NCBI RefSeq assembly: GCF_933775445.1
Contig: NC_065874.1
Span: 20,654,501 to 20,718,500, forward strand
Direction: 5' to 3'
DNA from: Argentina anserina
Taxonomy: Eukaryota > Streptophyta > Magnoliopsida > Rosales > Rosaceae
DNA length: 64,000 bases
Shown: positions 63,201 through 64,000 of the stretch, one piece after another
Numbering within the stretch: position 1 is the stretch's first letter
Layout: each line of letters opens with the position of its first letter
Notes under the pieces: model-generated
The model's input: only the letters and a program-made list of their open reading frames with translations
Database searches by the model: none
Told to the model about the DNA's origin: nothing
Position numbers and translations under genes: made by a program

Positions 63201-64000
63201 CTCGCATCAGAAAGCCTTACAGAAAGATACTCAAACGAGAAATGAAAAGATACACAATTGGAATCGTAAAGATACGCAAATGATGTAAAGATACTCAGTT
63301 TGAAAGAAACACACTCCCACACTTGCAAAACTCTCAAATACAATAGAAACTCGCATCAGAAGCCTTACAGAAAGATACTCAAACGAGAAATGAAAAGATA
63401 CACAATTGGAATAGTAAAGATACGCAAACGATTTAAAGATACACAATTGGAATAGTAAAGATACGCAAACGATGTAAAGATACTCAGTTTGAAAGAAACA
63501 CACTCCCACACTTGCAAAACTCTCAAATTCAATAGAAACTCGCATCAGAAAGCCTTACAGAAAGATACTCAAACGAGAAATGAAAAGATACACAATTGGA
63601 ATAGTAAAGATACGCAAACGATGTAAAGATACACAATTGGAATAGTAAAGATACGCAAACGATGTAAAGGTACTCAGTTTGAAAGAAACACACTCCCACA
63701 CTTGCAAAACTCTCAAATTCAATAGAAACTCGCATCTGAAAGCCTTACAGAAAGATACTCAAACGAGAAATGAAAAGATACACAATTGGAATAGTAAAGA
63801 TACGCAAACGATGTAAAGATACACAATTGGAATAGTAAAGATACGCAAACGATGTAAAGATACTCAGTTTGAAAGAAACACACTCCCACACTAGCAAAAC
63901 TCTCAAATTCAATACAAACTCGCATCCGAAAGCCTTACAGAAAGATACTCAAATGAGAAATGAAAAGATACACAATTGGAATGGTAAAGATACGCAAACG
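60293..64000. repeat. Satellite array, block III
   Basis: The same satellite, in the same orientation and register, resumes after the retrotransposon and runs off the window end. It has its own variants: aattcaatacaaactcgc (62049, 62809, 63907), aatttaatagaaac (61183, 62197, 62957), acgacaaatg (62246, 63006) and a one-base-short acgaaaatg monomer (61231). These are not seen in block II, so this part of the array has been homogenised separately. No gene is visible. Confidence 0.96.
62061..63580. repeat. 760-bp higher-order repeat, two copies
   Basis: About 62061-62820 recurs at about 62821-63580. The tcaatacaaactc, aatttaatag, acgacaaatg and acgatgaaaagatac variants all recur at 760-bp spacing. 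The second copy has extra point changes (gcatacgatg, attcgaatagtaatg). Similarity fades in the last ~300 bp. Confidence 0.8.

Overview
This window looks like nuclear DNA of a flowering plant, inside a large satellite array. About 50 kb of the 64 kb (1-7812, 9766-47990, 60288-64000) is one A-rich tandem satellite with every monomer head-to-tail in the same orientation, and the array runs off both ends of the window. The plant assignment rests on an Athila-type Ty3/gypsy retrotransposon whose primer-binding site is an 18-nt match to the 3' end of plant tRNA-Asp(GUC). The species cannot be named from this sequence. No host protein gene, rRNA, tRNA or CRISPR array is visible.

The satellite is hierarchical. 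Degenerate ~19-22 bp blocks that begin aaagatac build a 41-bp sub-repeat. The 41-bp sub-repeat occurs one, two or three times per monomer, giving monomers of 148/149, 189/190 and 231 bp. Two linked monomer classes exist: A (aattcaatag followed by cagaaagcc) and B (aatacaatag followed by cagaagcc), and they often alternate as dimers of ~297 or ~338 bp. Above this lie kilobase-scale higher-order or segmental duplications (spacings near 2303, 1340, 3071, 3002/3530, 1772, 4066, 6288 and 7811 bp). Private variants are confined to particular zones, which indicates local homogenisation by unequal exchange or conversion.

Two LTR retroelements interrupt the array, both on the minus strand. At 7813-9765 is an LTR fragment of an Athila-like element: its 3' terminus is intact, its 5' terminus is lost, and it has no internal region. 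At 47991-60287 is a nearly complete ~12.3 kb Athila-lineage element with two ~1.9 kb LTRs that differ at about 25 positions by eye. In transcription order it has the 5' LTR (58392-60287), the tRNA-Asp PBS, a ~1.1 kb leader, gag-protease, an in-frame UAG, RT-RNase H-integrase, a ~1.8 kb 3' non-coding region, a short polypurine tract and the 3' LTR (47991-49884). All catalytic motifs are visible. Removing the element and one target-site copy restores a perfect satellite monomer.

The most notable observation is that gag-pro and pol lie in the same frame, separated only by UAG followed by CAA UUA, the tobamovirus-type (UAG-CARYYA) leaky-stop context. This suggests that pol is made by stop-codon readthrough. 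The other main leads are the near-identical monomer phase and orientation of the two LTR insertions, and the fine-scale record of satellite rearrangement (19-bp, 12-bp and 41-bp events, out-of-register crossovers). The association of satellite with Athila is compatible with a centromeric or pericentromeric position, but the sequence alone cannot show that.
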